Below the pieces are notes generated by a model. That model saw nothing but the letters and a program-made list of their open reading frames with translations. It made no database searches and was not told the DNA's origin. Positions 26,077 to 35,251 of a stretch of DNA of 43,804 nucleotides are shown piece by piece (positions within the stretch are counted from its first letter, which is position 1; every line of letters begins with the position of its first letter). The stretch covers positions 1 through 43,804 of the forward strand of contig JAABQZ010000008.1 in assembly GCA_011391175.1 (NCBI GenBank), read 5' to 3'. The position numbers and the translations under genes were made by a program. This DNA is from Methylophilaceae bacterium (GTDB taxonomy: Bacteria; Pseudomonadota; Gammaproteobacteria; Burkholderiales; Methylophilaceae).

Positions 26077-26823
26077 ATGTTACTTTCTGAATCCGAATCT
26101 GAGAATAATTTTAACTTAACGCACCAGCCTAAAAAAAGTACGCTGGCTAAAAACACTAGCGCTATTTTAGCCACAAATTTAAGCAAACATGTGGGTGACG
26201 GTGCAAATAAAATTGAAATCTTAAATAACCTAGGTTTAGAGGTTGAACAAGGTGAGAGTGTCGCTATCGTCGGGAGTTCAGGCTCTGGTAAATCTACGCT
26301 TTTGGCATTGCTGGCAGGGCTGGATGTGCCAACCGCAGGCGCAGTGGAAGTTGCCGGCCAGCCATTTAGTACTTTAGATGAGGATGCGCGTGCCGCCATG
26401 CGTGGTGCACAGATGGGCTTTGTGTTTCAATCGTTTCAGCTGTTGCCTACCATGACGGCGCTAGAAAACGTGATGTTGCCGATGCAGTTAGCTAATAGGA
26501 AAGATGCTAAGCAGATGGCTATGGCAACACTCGAAAAAGTAGGTTTGGCAGAGCGTTTGCAACATTATCCTAAGCAACTATCTGGTGGCGAGCAGCAGCG
26601 CGTGGCCATCGCAAGAGCCTTCGCTCCACAACCAGCTATTTTATTTGCAGACGAGCCGACTGGTAACTTAGATATCACCACTGGTGAACGCATTATTGAT
26701 TTACTGTTTAGCCTGAACCTGCAGGCCAATACCACGCTTATTCTGGTGACCCACGACGTGCAGTTGGCGCAGCGTTGCAGACGTACATTGACATTGCAAC
26801 ATGGTCGGTTGAGTGCTATATGA
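26077..26823 (+). CDS. ybbA: ABC transporter ATP-binding protein, YbbA/LolD type
   Basis: 248 residues. Walker A is GSSGSGKST at 66-74, the Q-loop is in VFQSFQLLPTMTALENV, the ABC signature is LSGGEQQR and Walker B is ILFADEPTGNLD, with the H-loop in LVTHD. The family is the MacB/LolD-type of ATPases that work with FtsX-like permeases on the periplasmic side. About 30 residues precede the normal domain start, and no ATG, GTG or TTG was seen between, so the ATG at 26077 is kept. The permease starts 11 bp downstream with its own GAGG. With TesA beside it, it reproduces the tesA/ybbA/ybbP neighbourhood. Confidence 0.93.
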   Translation: MLLSESESENNFNLTHQPKKSTLAKNTSAILATNLSKHVGDGANKIEILNNLGLEVEQGESVAIVGSSGSGKSTLLALLAGLDVPTAGAVEVAGQPFSTLDEDARAAMRGAQMGFVFQSFQLLPTMTALENVMLPMQLANRKDAKQMAMATLEKVGLAERLQHYPKQLSGGEQQRVAIARAFAPQPAILFADEPTGNLDITTGERIIDLLFSLNLQANTTLILVTHDVQLAQRCRRTLTLQHGRLSAI

Positions 26824-26833
26824 GGTTAAACCT

Positions 26834-29338
26834 GTGTCTTTAAATTTTAATTTAGCATGGCAGCAATTACGCTCGCAATGGCAAGCGGGCGATTTACGCG
26901 CGCTGGTACTGGCGTTGGTGTTGGCGGTGAGCTCCATTACCGCCGTTAATTTTTTCACTTATCGTATTGCTGCGCACTTAAATAACCAAGGTGGTATGTT
27001 GCTGGGTGGCGATGCGGTGATTATTGCAGATCATGCCATTCCACCCCAATATCGCGTCGAGGCCAAACAGCATAGCCTGCAATCCGCATCCACATTAGAG
27101 TTTGCGAGCATGGCAATCAAGGCAGATAAAAATATACTGGCTGAAATTAAGGCGCTAGATGACAATTTTCCTTTAATTGGTGATTTTGACGTACAGTTTT
27201 CGGCAGAAAAATCGGTTCAAAATGTGCGTACTAGGCCTGCAAAAGGCGAGGTATGGGTAGAGCCGCGCTTAGCAAATGCACTGAATTTAAAGCTGGGTGA
27301 TCAACTAGAATTGGGCGCCACTCAACTTAAAGTAGCAGGTATTTTATTGCGTGAGCCTTCACGTGGTGGCGATATATTTAGCTTCGCGCCACGTGTAATG
27401 ATGCACATGGATGATGTGCCGACAACTGAGCTGATTCAATTTGGCAGTCGCGTCAAATACCAACTAGTGCTTGCGGGCAATGCTGAAAAACTTAAGCAGT
27501 TCACTAACAAGATGACACCAAATTTGCAACGAGGCGAGCGTATTGAAGATGTAAAAACAGCGCGGCCAGAGATAAGAAGTGCATTAGATAAGGCCGAAAC
27601 TTTCCTCGGCCTAAGCGCTATGGTGAGTGTGGTGCTTGCGATTGTGGCTATGTTGCTTGCCAGCGCACCGTATGTAGCACGCAGCCAAGAGGCGGCAGCT
27701 CTAATGCGATGCTTTGGGGCAAGCAAAGCCAATATTGAAAATATTATGTTGATTCAAACGGCAATGCTGGCTGCGATTGGTGGCGTTGCTGGTTGCTTGC
27801 TAGGCTACTTGGTGCAGTTTGGATTAGCTCATTTTGCTGGAAAATTATTTTTAGAAAGCTTGCCAGCACCCAACTTAACACCCGTTGCAATGGGTCTGCT
27901 ATTAAGCTTTGCAATTTTATTTGCCATCATGTTGCCGCACATCCGTGCACTAAAAAATATTCCAACTATTCAAATTTTGCGACGGAATTTTGTATTAACG
28001 CCCAATAAAATTTGGATGAACTACTTGCCTGTGATTATAGTGATAACACTTCTAATTTTTTTATTGGCTAAAACATCCAAATTGGCACTGGCATTTTTAG
28101 CGGGTATTTTTGGCATCTGCTTAGTTGCAGGTGTTCTGGCATATGGCTTGGCGCTAATGCTGCACCGCCTGAGTCAAAACAATATTTTCGATAATATAAT
28201 TAGCTTAGGTATGGGCAATTTAAAGCGTAGGCTTGGTTTGTCTATCGCACAAATTATTGGCTTTAGCTTGGGCGCCATGGTATTGATGCTGCTAGTGATG
28301 ATTAAAACTGATTTGATGCAGTCCTGGCAGTCGTCATTGCCAGTGGATGCGCCAAACAGGTTTATTGTTAATATTCAACAGAATCAAGTTGAGCCTGTAA
28401 AAAAATTCGTTAGTCAAATAAGCCCAAGTGAAAGTAATCCACAAGTGTTTGCAATGATTCGCGGCAGGCTGCTAGAAAAGAATGACCTGCCAATTAATGC
28501 AGAGATGTTCACAGAAGAACGCGCAAAAAGGTTGGTATCACGCGAATTTAATTTGTCATCAGCCGCTGAAATGCAAACCGACAACAAACTGCTGGAAGGC
28601 CGTTGGTGGCGCGCAGATGAAGCAGCTGCGCCGCTACTGTCTTTAGAGTTTGATATTGCACAAGCGCTGAATATTAAACTAGGAGACTCGCTGACTTATG
28701 ACATTGCGGGCAGTAAAATCACCTTAACTGTAGCGAGTATACGCAAAGTAGAGTGGGACAGCATGCGCGCAAACTTTTTTGCTGTGACGCCGCCTGAAAC
28801 TTTAGCTCAATTCAGTGCCAGCTACATGACTGCATTTTACTTACCTAAAAGCCAAGATAATGTACTTAACAGCATGCTACAACAATTTCCTAATTTTACC
28901 GTGATAGATGTTGCCAGCATCATGAATCAAGTGCGTGACATTATGAGCAAACTCGCCACTGCCGTTAGTTTTGTATTTGGTTTCTGTGTATTGGCAGGTG
29001 TTGCTGTGCTATATGCTGCGCTGGTGGCCACACGCAGTGTGCGTTTGCAAGAAGCCAGTTTGTTGCGTGCCTTTGGCGCATCACGCAGGCAAGTGACGTT
29101 AATGCTGCTTACAGAATTTGCAAGCATTGCAGTACTAGCCTCTATTGTGGCGGTGTTGGTTGCCAGCGGTTTAAGTTATTATTTAAGCCGCTATGTGTTG
29201 GATATTGGGTATCAATTTAACTTGCCATTAGCGCTTAGTGTCCTAGTGTTGGCGCTTATATTCATCCCGCTTACCGCGTGGCTAGTTATTCGTGGCTATT
29301 TAAATGTTGCCCCTAAACAACTGCTAAACAGTATCTAA
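26834..29338 (+). CDS. ybbP: FtsX-like ABC permease, YbbP type
   Basis: I choose the GTG at 26834 (VSLNFNLAWQQLRSQW, 834 residues) because GAGG (26822-26825) lies 8 nt before it; another GTG at 26813 would overlap the ATPase. The topology is one membrane segment at about 25-40, a large periplasmic domain to about 250, an FtsX block with membrane segments, then a second periplasmic domain and a final FtsX block (VRLQEASLLRAFGASRRQV). The duplicated FtsX layout is that of YbbP-type permeases. The function of YbbAP is unsettled; export of a hydrophobic substrate linked with the neighbouring esterase is a common guess. Confidence 0.92.
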   Translation: MSLNFNLAWQQLRSQWQAGDLRALVLALVLAVSSITAVNFFTYRIAAHLNNQGGMLLGGDAVIIADHAIPPQYRVEAKQHSLQSASTLEFASMAIKADKNILAEIKALDDNFPLIGDFDVQFSAEKSVQNVRTRPAKGEVWVEPRLANALNLKLGDQLELGATQLKVAGILLREPSRGGDIFSFAPRVMMHMDDVPTTELIQFGSRVKYQLVLAGNAEKLKQFTNKMTPNLQRGERIEDVKTARPEIRSALDKAETFLGLSAMVSVVLAIVAMLLASAPYVARSQEAAALMRCFGASKANIENIMLIQTAMLAAIGGVAGCLLGYLVQFGLAHFAGKLFLESLPAPNLTPVAMGLLLSFAILFAIMLPHIRALKNIPTIQILRRNFVLTPNKIWMNYLPVIIVITLLIFLLAKTSKLALAFLAGIFGICLVAGVLAYGLALMLHRLSQNNIFDNIISLGMGNLKRRLGLSIAQIIGFSLGAMVLMLLVMIKTDLMQSWQSSLPVDAPNRFIVNIQQNQVEPVKKFVSQISPSESNPQVFAMIRGRLLEKNDLPINAEMFTEERAKRLVSREFNLSSAAEMQTDNKLLEGRWWRADEAAAPLLSLEFDIAQALNIKLGDSLTYDIAGSKITLTVASIRKVEWDSMRANFFAVTPPETLAQFSASYMTAFYLPKSQDNVLNSMLQQFPNFTVIDVASIMNQVRDIMSKLATAVSFVFGFCVLAGVAVLYAALVATRSVRLQEASLLRAFGASRRQVTLMLLTEFASIAVLASIVAVLVASGLSYYLSRYVLDIGYQFNLPLALSVLVLALIFIPLTAWLVIRGYLNVAPKQLLNSI

Positions 29339-29350
29339 TTATTTATATTA

Positions 29351-29416
29351 TTGGTTGTATATAACCACCATTATTGGTTGTATACAACCAACTAATTGGC
29401 ATATAATGTTGCCAAT
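29351..29416 (+). promoter_or_regulatory. TonB-receptor promoter with three palindromic operators
   Basis: A perfect 18-bp palindrome TTGGTTGTATACAACCAA (29374-29391) has a near-copy 23 bp upstream (29351-29368, TTGGTTGTATATAACCAC). The -10 TATAAT (29402-29407) lies between the arms ATTGGCA (29395-29401) and TGCCAAT (29410-29416). A weak -35, TTGTAT (29378-29383, 18-bp spacer), lies inside the perfect palindrome. TGTATACA centres are common in GntR/FCD-family sites; that assignment is inference. Confidence 0.7.
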
Positions 29417-29542
29417 GTATATGTTATTCAGTTAACCCGTTGATCTACATTAATGTTTTTACAAGCCTTCCCTTAGGTATATTTTTTGCATATTAATACT
29501 AGATGTAAATAATAAATAATTTTCTATCCTAGGGAAAAACAT

Positions 29543-31969
29543 ATGAGTTCAATCAATAAACCAAAGTCTTTGTTGCTGGCCGCGCTGGTAGCAAATGCTA
29601 TGCCCTATTTGGCTGTTGCCGAAGAGGTCAGCAATATCACCACGGAAAAAGTGGAAGTTTATTCTAGTACGCCTTTGAAAGGCATTGGTCTGCCGCTTCA
29701 TAAAGTGCCTGCAAACGTGCAGATGGCAGCACCTAAAGATGTCAATGACCAAACAGGTGTATCTATTGCAGACTATATGAACAACAATATGCAAGGCGTT
29801 ACCGTCACTGAGCTTGGCGGGAACCCATGGCAGCCAGAGATTAATTTTCGTGGTTATTCTTCTTCGCCACTATTAGGCAATTCACAAGGCTTATCCACTT
29901 ATATTGATGGTGTGCGTGTGAATGAGCCGTTTGGTGACGTGACTTCTTGGGACAAAATTCCGAGTTTTGCAATTGGTAGTATGCAAGTCGTACCGGGTTC
30001 AAATCCGCTTTATGGCTTGAATACCCTAGGCGGTGCCATTGCAATTCAAACTAAAAGCGGTAGAGATAATCTAGGTGCAGCGGTTGAATATGAAGCAGGT
30101 TCATGGGGGCGTCAGCGTGCGTTAGTGGAGTACGGTGGTGTTTCTCAGGATGGTTCAGTGGACTACATACTTGGGTTCCAGCACACCACAGAAGATGGCT
30201 GGAGAAAGTTTTCACCATCACACGTCAATCAACTGTTTGCTAAAGCTGGCTGGCAAAATGAAACGACTAAGTTGGATTTGGCTTATATCGGTAGTGATAA
30301 CAATCTAATTGGCAACGGCTTAACACCAGAGTTCTTATTGCGTGGTGATAAGGACCAAATTCATACTCGCCCAGACCAAACTAAGAATTATTCGCACATG
30401 CTGACACTGAATGGTTCTCATTGGATGAATGATGACACGATGTTCTCTGGTAATGTCTATTACAAAAAAGCGAATCGCGGAACCTTGAATGGTGATGGAT
30501 ATGAGAATAGCGCAGATGATGGCGATACATTAGAAGGTTATGAGCAACTTGGTGCTTGTGTTGCTGACCCGGGCGAGACTGAATGTGAAGTGATTGGCTC
30601 TGTGCTGAATCGCACCAATACCAAGCAAGATACCTATGGCGCAACTGGCCAATTCACTTTAAGTGAAGATTTTATGGGCAAAGAAAACCAATTTGTAGTC
30701 GGCGCTGGGTATGACTACAGTCTTATTCGCTTTAAACAAAATGAACAAGCAAATGTTGGTGATATTGACGGAACAATTGGCACACTCCTTCCAAGTGGTG
30801 AGGTATTTGATCCAACTCGCCAGCCGACATTTGAGGGTGACGGGGTATTGCCTCAGCGTCAAACAACAGGCTTAACTGGCAAGCAGTATACGGCACGTTT
30901 ATTTGCTACAGACACGCTGTCACTAAATGATAAATGGCATTTAAATTTAGGCGCAAGCTGGAATTTCACTCGAATTGATAACGTAGATACGTTACGAGGC
31001 GATACTGGCCCAAGAACATTGACGGCTAGGGATAGTTATACACGCTTGAACCCAACTATCGGATTGACGCATACGCCAAACGATAGTTTGACTTTTTATA
31101 CATCGTATAGTGAATCAAGCCGTGCTCCAACGGCAATTGAAGTCGGTTGTTCTAACCCAGCCAATCCATGCCTGTTGCCAGCGGCTTTGGCAGATGATCC
31201 ACCACTTAATCAAGTGGTTGCTAAAACCTATGAGTTTGGCGGTCGAGGTAAATTAACAGATTCAATTAACTGGAATGCGGGTGTTTACCACGCTACAAAC
31301 CATGACGATATTCAGTTCGTCGCTTCTAATCAACTTGCTGGTGCAGGGTACTTTAAAAATGTTGGAAGAACACAGCGTCAAGGCCTTGACTTCGGTTTAA
31401 ATGGCGTTGCAGATCGTTTTAAATGGGGCGCTACGTACAGCCTTGTTCATGCAACTTATGACTCAGATGTTGAGTTTGTGAATGGTTCAAATTCTTCTGG
31501 CTTTGTTAATGATGGGATATTTACAGCAAAAAATGGTGACAGATTGCCTGCGATTCCGCTACACCAATTGAAATTGCGTGGACAGTTCGCAGTAACTCCC
31601 AGCTGGAATATTGGGGCCAATGTAATTGGTTACTCAAGCCAGTATGTGATTGGTAACGAAAATAATAAGCACCAAGCTAATGCAGCACAATGTGCTGGTG
31701 GTGAGGAGTGCGCTACTGGTAAAGGCAAAATCAGTGGCTACTTTATTGTTAATCTCGATACGCAGTATAACTTTGGCAATGGCTGGAAAATGTTTGCAAA
31801 AGCCACTAATATTTTCGATCGTGATTACAACCTGAGTGGTCGCTTAGCTGAATCATTATTTGATGCAAATGGCCAATTTGGTGAGGAGTCTAAAGTGTTA
31901 GCTGTGTTGCCTGGTGCACCACGTGCTGCTTGGTTAGGATTCCGCTACGAGTTTGGTGGTAAAAAATGA
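29543..31969 (+). CDS. TonB-dependent outer-membrane receptor, ligand unknown
   Basis: 808 residues. AGGGAAAA precedes the ATG and a signal peptide ends near AMPYLAVAEE. A possible TonB box is VEVYSSTPL shortly after. The plug domain is about 55-170 (VTVTELGGNPWQPEINFRGY, STYIDGVRVNEPFGD, VVPGSNPLYGLNTLGGAIAI). The rest is a 22-strand barrel that closes with ATNIFDRDYNLSGR and AWLGFRYEF. Three Cys pairs stand in predicted outer loops, including CSNPANPC. No siderophore, cobalamin or metal gene is adjacent, so the ligand is open. The regulated promoter (29351-29416) and the NtrC-type gene 30 bp downstream suggest it is tightly controlled. Confidence 0.93.
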   Translation: MSSINKPKSLLLAALVANAMPYLAVAEEVSNITTEKVEVYSSTPLKGIGLPLHKVPANVQMAAPKDVNDQTGVSIADYMNNNMQGVTVTELGGNPWQPEINFRGYSSSPLLGNSQGLSTYIDGVRVNEPFGDVTSWDKIPSFAIGSMQVVPGSNPLYGLNTLGGAIAIQTKSGRDNLGAAVEYEAGSWGRQRALVEYGGVSQDGSVDYILGFQHTTEDGWRKFSPSHVNQLFAKAGWQNETTKLDLAYIGSDNNLIGNGLTPEFLLRGDKDQIHTRPDQTKNYSHMLTLNGSHWMNDDTMFSGNVYYKKANRGTLNGDGYENSADDGDTLEGYEQLGACVADPGETECEVIGSVLNRTNTKQDTYGATGQFTLSEDFMGKENQFVVGAGYDYSLIRFKQNEQANVGDIDGTIGTLLPSGEVFDPTRQPTFEGDGVLPQRQTTGLTGKQYTARLFATDTLSLNDKWHLNLGASWNFTRIDNVDTLRGDTGPRTLTARDSYTRLNPTIGLTHTPNDSLTFYTSYSESSRAPTAIEVGCSNPANPCLLPAALADDPPLNQVVAKTYEFGGRGKLTDSINWNAGVYHATNHDDIQFVASNQLAGAGYFKNVGRTQRQGLDFGLNGVADRFKWGATYSLVHATYDSDVEFVNGSNSSGFVNDGIFTAKNGDRLPAIPLHQLKLRGQFAVTPSWNIGANVIGYSSQYVIGNENNKHQANAAQCAGGEECATGKGKISGYFIVNLDTQYNFGNGWKMFAKATNIFDRDYNLSGRLAESLFDANGQFGEESKVLAVLPGAPRAAWLGFRYEFGGKK

Positions 31970-31999
31970 GCTGTATCAAAAGTTAACTAAAGGTAATGC

Positions 32000-33409
32000 T
32001 TGCTTGCACATAAAACAAACCCTGATTCATTAGCCCCACAACTCAATCAAGCAAAAAAAATATTGATTGTAGAGGACGAGGCCCTGTTTGCACGCGCCGT
32101 GTTAAAGCGTATGCAAAAGGCGGGGTTTGAATGCGAGCATGCTGAAACTTTGCTAGATGGACGCGCGATTGCTAAGCAATTTGAACCAGATATTGTTTTG
32201 TTGGATATGCGTTTGCCAGATGGTAACGGATTGGATTATCTGCCAGAACTCGTGGCAAATGGCGTAACGGTTATTGTGATGACGGCGTATGGCGATTTTA
32301 GCGACGCGGTAAATGCGATTAAACTAGGTGCCAACGATTATTTGAAAAAGCCCATTGATTTAGAAGAGCTTTTATTAATCGTGCAAAAAAATGAAAAAAC
32401 TGTCGAGCTTAAAACCAGCTTAGACTACTCGCGGCAACGCAACACCCATAATACCGATGGCGTCAATTTAATCGGCGAGAGTCCAGCGATTCAAAGTTTG
32501 CGTTTGCAAATCTCGCGCATTGCAGAGTTGGGCGCTAAATATGAAGTGACACCGCCAACTGTACTGATTACAGGTGAGACTGGAACAGGTAAGGATGTAG
32601 CTGCACGCTTATTGCATGCTAGCAGCCCGAATAGCGACAAGCCTTTCGTTCACGTTGATTGCGCATCATTGCCTGCCGAGTTGATTGAAGCGGAACTATT
32701 TGGACATGAGAAAGGCGCATTTACTGGCGCCGTTAATGCTCGCCCAGGTTTAATAGAGGCGGCAGAAGACGGCACGCTTTTTTTGGATGAAATTGGTGAG
32801 TTGCCACTGGCCTTGCAAGCCAAGCTACTTAACGTTTTGGAGCGGCGTGTCGTGCGTCGTTTGGGTTCAACAAAGGAACGCAGTGTGCCAGCTCGCATTG
32901 TAGCTGCTACCAATCGCGATTTACACGAAATGTCTCAGGCGGGTAAATTTCGCTCGGACTTATATTATCGTTTAAATGTGATGATGATATCACTGCCACC
33001 ACTTCGTGAACGCGATGGTGACGCATTGTTGCTAGCCAAGTATTTTATTGATCTTACCGAAAAGCGTTATGGGTTAACCAAGCATTCACTCAGCGCAAGC
33101 GCTGTAGAAACTTTGCAGCAATACAATTGGCCTGGCAATGTGCGCGAATTGCGTCACCAAATTAGCCGCGCTGTGTTGTTGTGCGCAAGTGAACATATTT
33201 CTGCGCATGATTTGGCATTACGCGCTAACAAACCTGAAAATCTGGCTGTTAATTACCAAACACAACTCACTTTAGATGCCTCAGAAAAAAGTATGCTACT
33301 CAGTGCATTAGAAGCCTCACATAACAATGTCTCAGAAGCAGCGCGTCAGCTTGGCATTACACGCATGACGATGCGTTATCGTATGGATAAGCATAACATT
33401 AAAGCTTAA
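32000..33409 (+). CDS. NtrC-family sigma-54 response regulator, no adjacent kinase
   Basis: 469 residues starting at TTG 32000, with AAAGG 6 nt upstream. An ATG at 31996 is in another frame and stops after five codons. The receiver (about 20-135) has D69 in IVLLDMRLPDGNG. The AAA+ domain has GETGTGKDVAARLLH (Walker A), the sigma-54 contact loop GAFTGA and FLDEIGELPLALQAKLL (Walker B). The C-terminal Fis-type helix-turn-helix is NNVSEAARQLGITRMTMRYRMDKH. It activates sigma-54 promoters when phosphorylated. No histidine kinase is next to it; the kinase at 35252 has its own receiver neighbours. Location 30 bp after the TonB receptor suggests one transcript. Confidence 0.93.
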   Translation: MLAHKTNPDSLAPQLNQAKKILIVEDEALFARAVLKRMQKAGFECEHAETLLDGRAIAKQFEPDIVLLDMRLPDGNGLDYLPELVANGVTVIVMTAYGDFSDAVNAIKLGANDYLKKPIDLEELLLIVQKNEKTVELKTSLDYSRQRNTHNTDGVNLIGESPAIQSLRLQISRIAELGAKYEVTPPTVLITGETGTGKDVAARLLHASSPNSDKPFVHVDCASLPAELIEAELFGHEKGAFTGAVNARPGLIEAAEDGTLFLDEIGELPLALQAKLLNVLERRVVRRLGSTKERSVPARIVAATNRDLHEMSQAGKFRSDLYYRLNVMMISLPPLRERDGDALLLAKYFIDLTEKRYGLTKHSLSASAVETLQQYNWPGNVRELRHQISRAVLLCASEHISAHDLALRANKPENLAVNYQTQLTLDASEKSMLLSALEASHNNVSEAARQLGITRMTMRYRMDKHNIKA

Positions 33410-33424
33410 TACAGCTTCTACTCT

Positions 33425-33442
33425 GCACGATAAATCTCGTGC
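33425..33442 (+). terminator. Weak hairpin after the sigma-54 regulator
   Basis: The stem GCACGA (33425-33430) pairs with TCGTGC (33437-33442) around TAAATC. There is no T-run, so it may be an attenuating or mRNA-stabilising hairpin rather than a terminator. Confidence 0.3.
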
Positions 33443-33496
33443 CACATGCTATCATTTCACTAATTTCAACGAGTGCATTTCTTGCAGGTTTTTTCT

Positions 33497-34693
33497 ATGA
33501 TATTAGGTTCACCTTTAACGCCATCTGCTACCAAAGTCATGCTACTAGGCAGTGGTGAGTTGGGTAAAGAAGTCATCATTGCTTTGCAGCGATTTGGGGT
33601 AGAGGTGATTGCGGTTGATCGCTATGAAAACGCGCCTGGGCAGCAAGTAGCACATCGTGCTTACACCATTGATATGACTGATGCGGCGGTGTTAAAAGCA
33701 CTGATTATAAAAGAAAAACCACATTTAATTGTGCCAGAAATTGAAGCGCTGAACACTGATGTGCTGGCAGAAATTGAGTGTGAAGGCTTAGCCACGGTTA
33801 TCCCCACCGTAAAAGCCGTGCAACTCACCATGAACCGCGAAGGTATTCGCCGACTGGCAGCCGAAGAGCTGAAATTGCCTGTTTCTCCTTATGCTTTTGC
33901 ACGCAGCAGTGTTGAGCTGCAAGCCAGTATAGATGCAGGTATTGGTTACCCTTGTTTTATTAAACCTACTATGTCATCTAGCGGCAAAGGTCAGTCACGA
34001 GTGACAGAAAAATCACAAGTACAAGTGGCGTGGGATTATGCCGCTACAGGTGGGCGTGTAAATTTGGGTGTGGTGATAGTAGAAGGTCAAATTGATTTTG
34101 ACTACGAAATTACCTTGCTCACAGTGCGTGCAAAAAATGCAGCAGGTGAAACACAAACTTACTTTTGTGAACCTATCGGTCATGTACAAAAAAGTGGTGA
34201 TTATGTAGAAAGCTGGCAGCCACAAGCGATGACGACCAATGCGCTAAAAAATGCACAACATATTGCTAAAACTATTACCGACGCACTGGGTGGTTTAGGG
34301 TTATTTGGCGTAGAGTTGTTTGTGAAGGGCGACCAAGTGTGGTTTTCTGAAGTGAGTCCGCGCCCACATGATACAGGTATGGTGACGATGTGTAGTCAAC
34401 GCTTAAGTGAGTTTGACCTACACGCACGTGCCATTTTGGGTCTGCCAGTGGATGTGAGTATGACTAAACCGGGTGCTAGTGCCGTTATTTACGGTGGGGT
34501 TGAATCAAGCAATCTTAAATATGATGGTCTGGAAGCTGCATTGAATATACCTGGCAGCGATGTGCGTTTATTTGGTAAACCGCAATCTTTTGTAAAACGT
34601 CGTATGGGCGTGGCTTTAGCAACAGGCAAAGATACCGATGAAGCGCGCGAACGTGCTAAGTTGGCGGCTAGCCTAATAAAACCCAGTAATTAA
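33497..34693 (+). CDS. purT: Formate-dependent GAR transformylase PurT
   Basis: I choose the ATG at 33497 ([26 protein letters not shown]), which aligns with the E. coli start; a GTG at 33473 would add eight residues. The product is 398 residues, the usual length. [17 protein letters not shown]-like text, [14 protein letters not shown] (ATP-grasp loop), [27 protein letters not shown] and GVALATGKD identify PurT. It makes formyl-GAR in purine synthesis from formate and ATP, in place of folate-dependent PurN. If the host is a methylotroph, formate is freely available from C1 oxidation. A group II haemoglobin gene follows after 32 bp. Confidence 0.96.
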   Translation: MILGSPLTPSATKVMLLGSGELGKEVIIALQRFGVEVIAVDRYENAPGQQVAHRAYTIDMTDAAVLKALIIKEKPHLIVPEIEALNTDVLAEIECEGLATVIPTVKAVQLTMNREGIRRLAAEELKLPVSPYAFARSSVELQASIDAGIGYPCFIKPTMSSSGKGQSRVTEKSQVQVAWDYAATGGRVNLGVVIVEGQIDFDYEITLLTVRAKNAAGETQTYFCEPIGHVQKSGDYVESWQPQAMTTNALKNAQHIAKTITDALGGLGLFGVELFVKGDQVWFSEVSPRPHDTGMVTMCSQRLSEFDLHARAILGLPVDVSMTKPGASAVIYGGVESSNLKYDGLEAALNIPGSDVRLFGKPQSFVKRRMGVALATGKDTDEARERAKLAASLIKPSN

Positions 34694-34725
34694 AACCTAG
34701 TAATTAAAGCATTAAATTTAAAGTC

Positions 34726-35151
34726 ATGCTCGATAAAATTGAAGGCGCGGGTAGTAGCAAATCTACTTTTTTTGAGTTGCTAGGTGGAGCGGCTGGCGGC
34801 ACGGAAAAGATTCGCGCGCTGGTAGAAACTTTTTACGACATCATGGACACCGACCCCAAGGCTGCAACCATACGCGCACTGCACCCATCTGATTTAACCT
34901 CGTCACGCGAAAAATTATTTATGTTTTTGACGGGTTGGACAGGTGGCCCACAGTTGTATATTGAGCGCTATGGTCACCCAAAATTACGCCAACGCCACAT
35001 ATCGTTTTCAATTGGAGAAAGTGAACGCGATCAATGGATGTATTGCATGATAAAAGCCATGCAAACCTTAAGTTTAGATGAAAAGCTGATGCAGAAGCTG
35101 GCAGAGCAGCTTTATGGTGTGGCGGATTTTATGCGTAATAAACCAGAATAA
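34726..35151 (+). CDS. Group II truncated haemoglobin
   Basis: 141 residues. The two-over-two globin signatures are present: LLGGAAGGTEKIRALVETFYDIMD with Tyr37 at the B10 position, FLTGWTGGPQLYIERYGHPKLRQRH with proximal His91 at F8, and Trp104 (G8) in RDQWMYCM. Trp at G8 plus Tyr B10 is the pattern of group II (trHbO-like), which binds oxygen tightly and may act in NO or peroxide chemistry. It starts 32 bp after purT, and the kinase downstream starts 100 bp after its stop. A redox- or gas-linked role in that signalling cluster is inference. Confidence 0.92.
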   Translation: MLDKIEGAGSSKSTFFELLGGAAGGTEKIRALVETFYDIMDTDPKAATIRALHPSDLTSSREKLFMFLTGWTGGPQLYIERYGHPKLRQRHISFSIGESERDQWMYCMIKAMQTLSLDEKLMQKLAEQLYGVADFMRNKPE

Positions 35152-35251
35152 CCTACTTAAAACAACATATTATAAGATTCCCAATTATAATTTTCGTGGT
35201 GCTATAGTAAGGCTAACAAAAAAAAGACTAAATTGGTTAGGGGGGCTGGTT

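Noticed and set aside
29396-29412. Sigma-54-like site TTGGCAT...TTGC before the TonB receptor
   Set aside because: GG and GC elements are 11 bp apart rather than the strict 10, and a good TATAAT overlaps; the resemblance comes from the ATTGGCA/TGCCAAT dyad.
35114-35251. Longer N-terminus of the histidine kinase overlapping the haemoglobin gene
   Set aside because: The strong ribosome-binding site and signal peptide favour the GTG at 35252.
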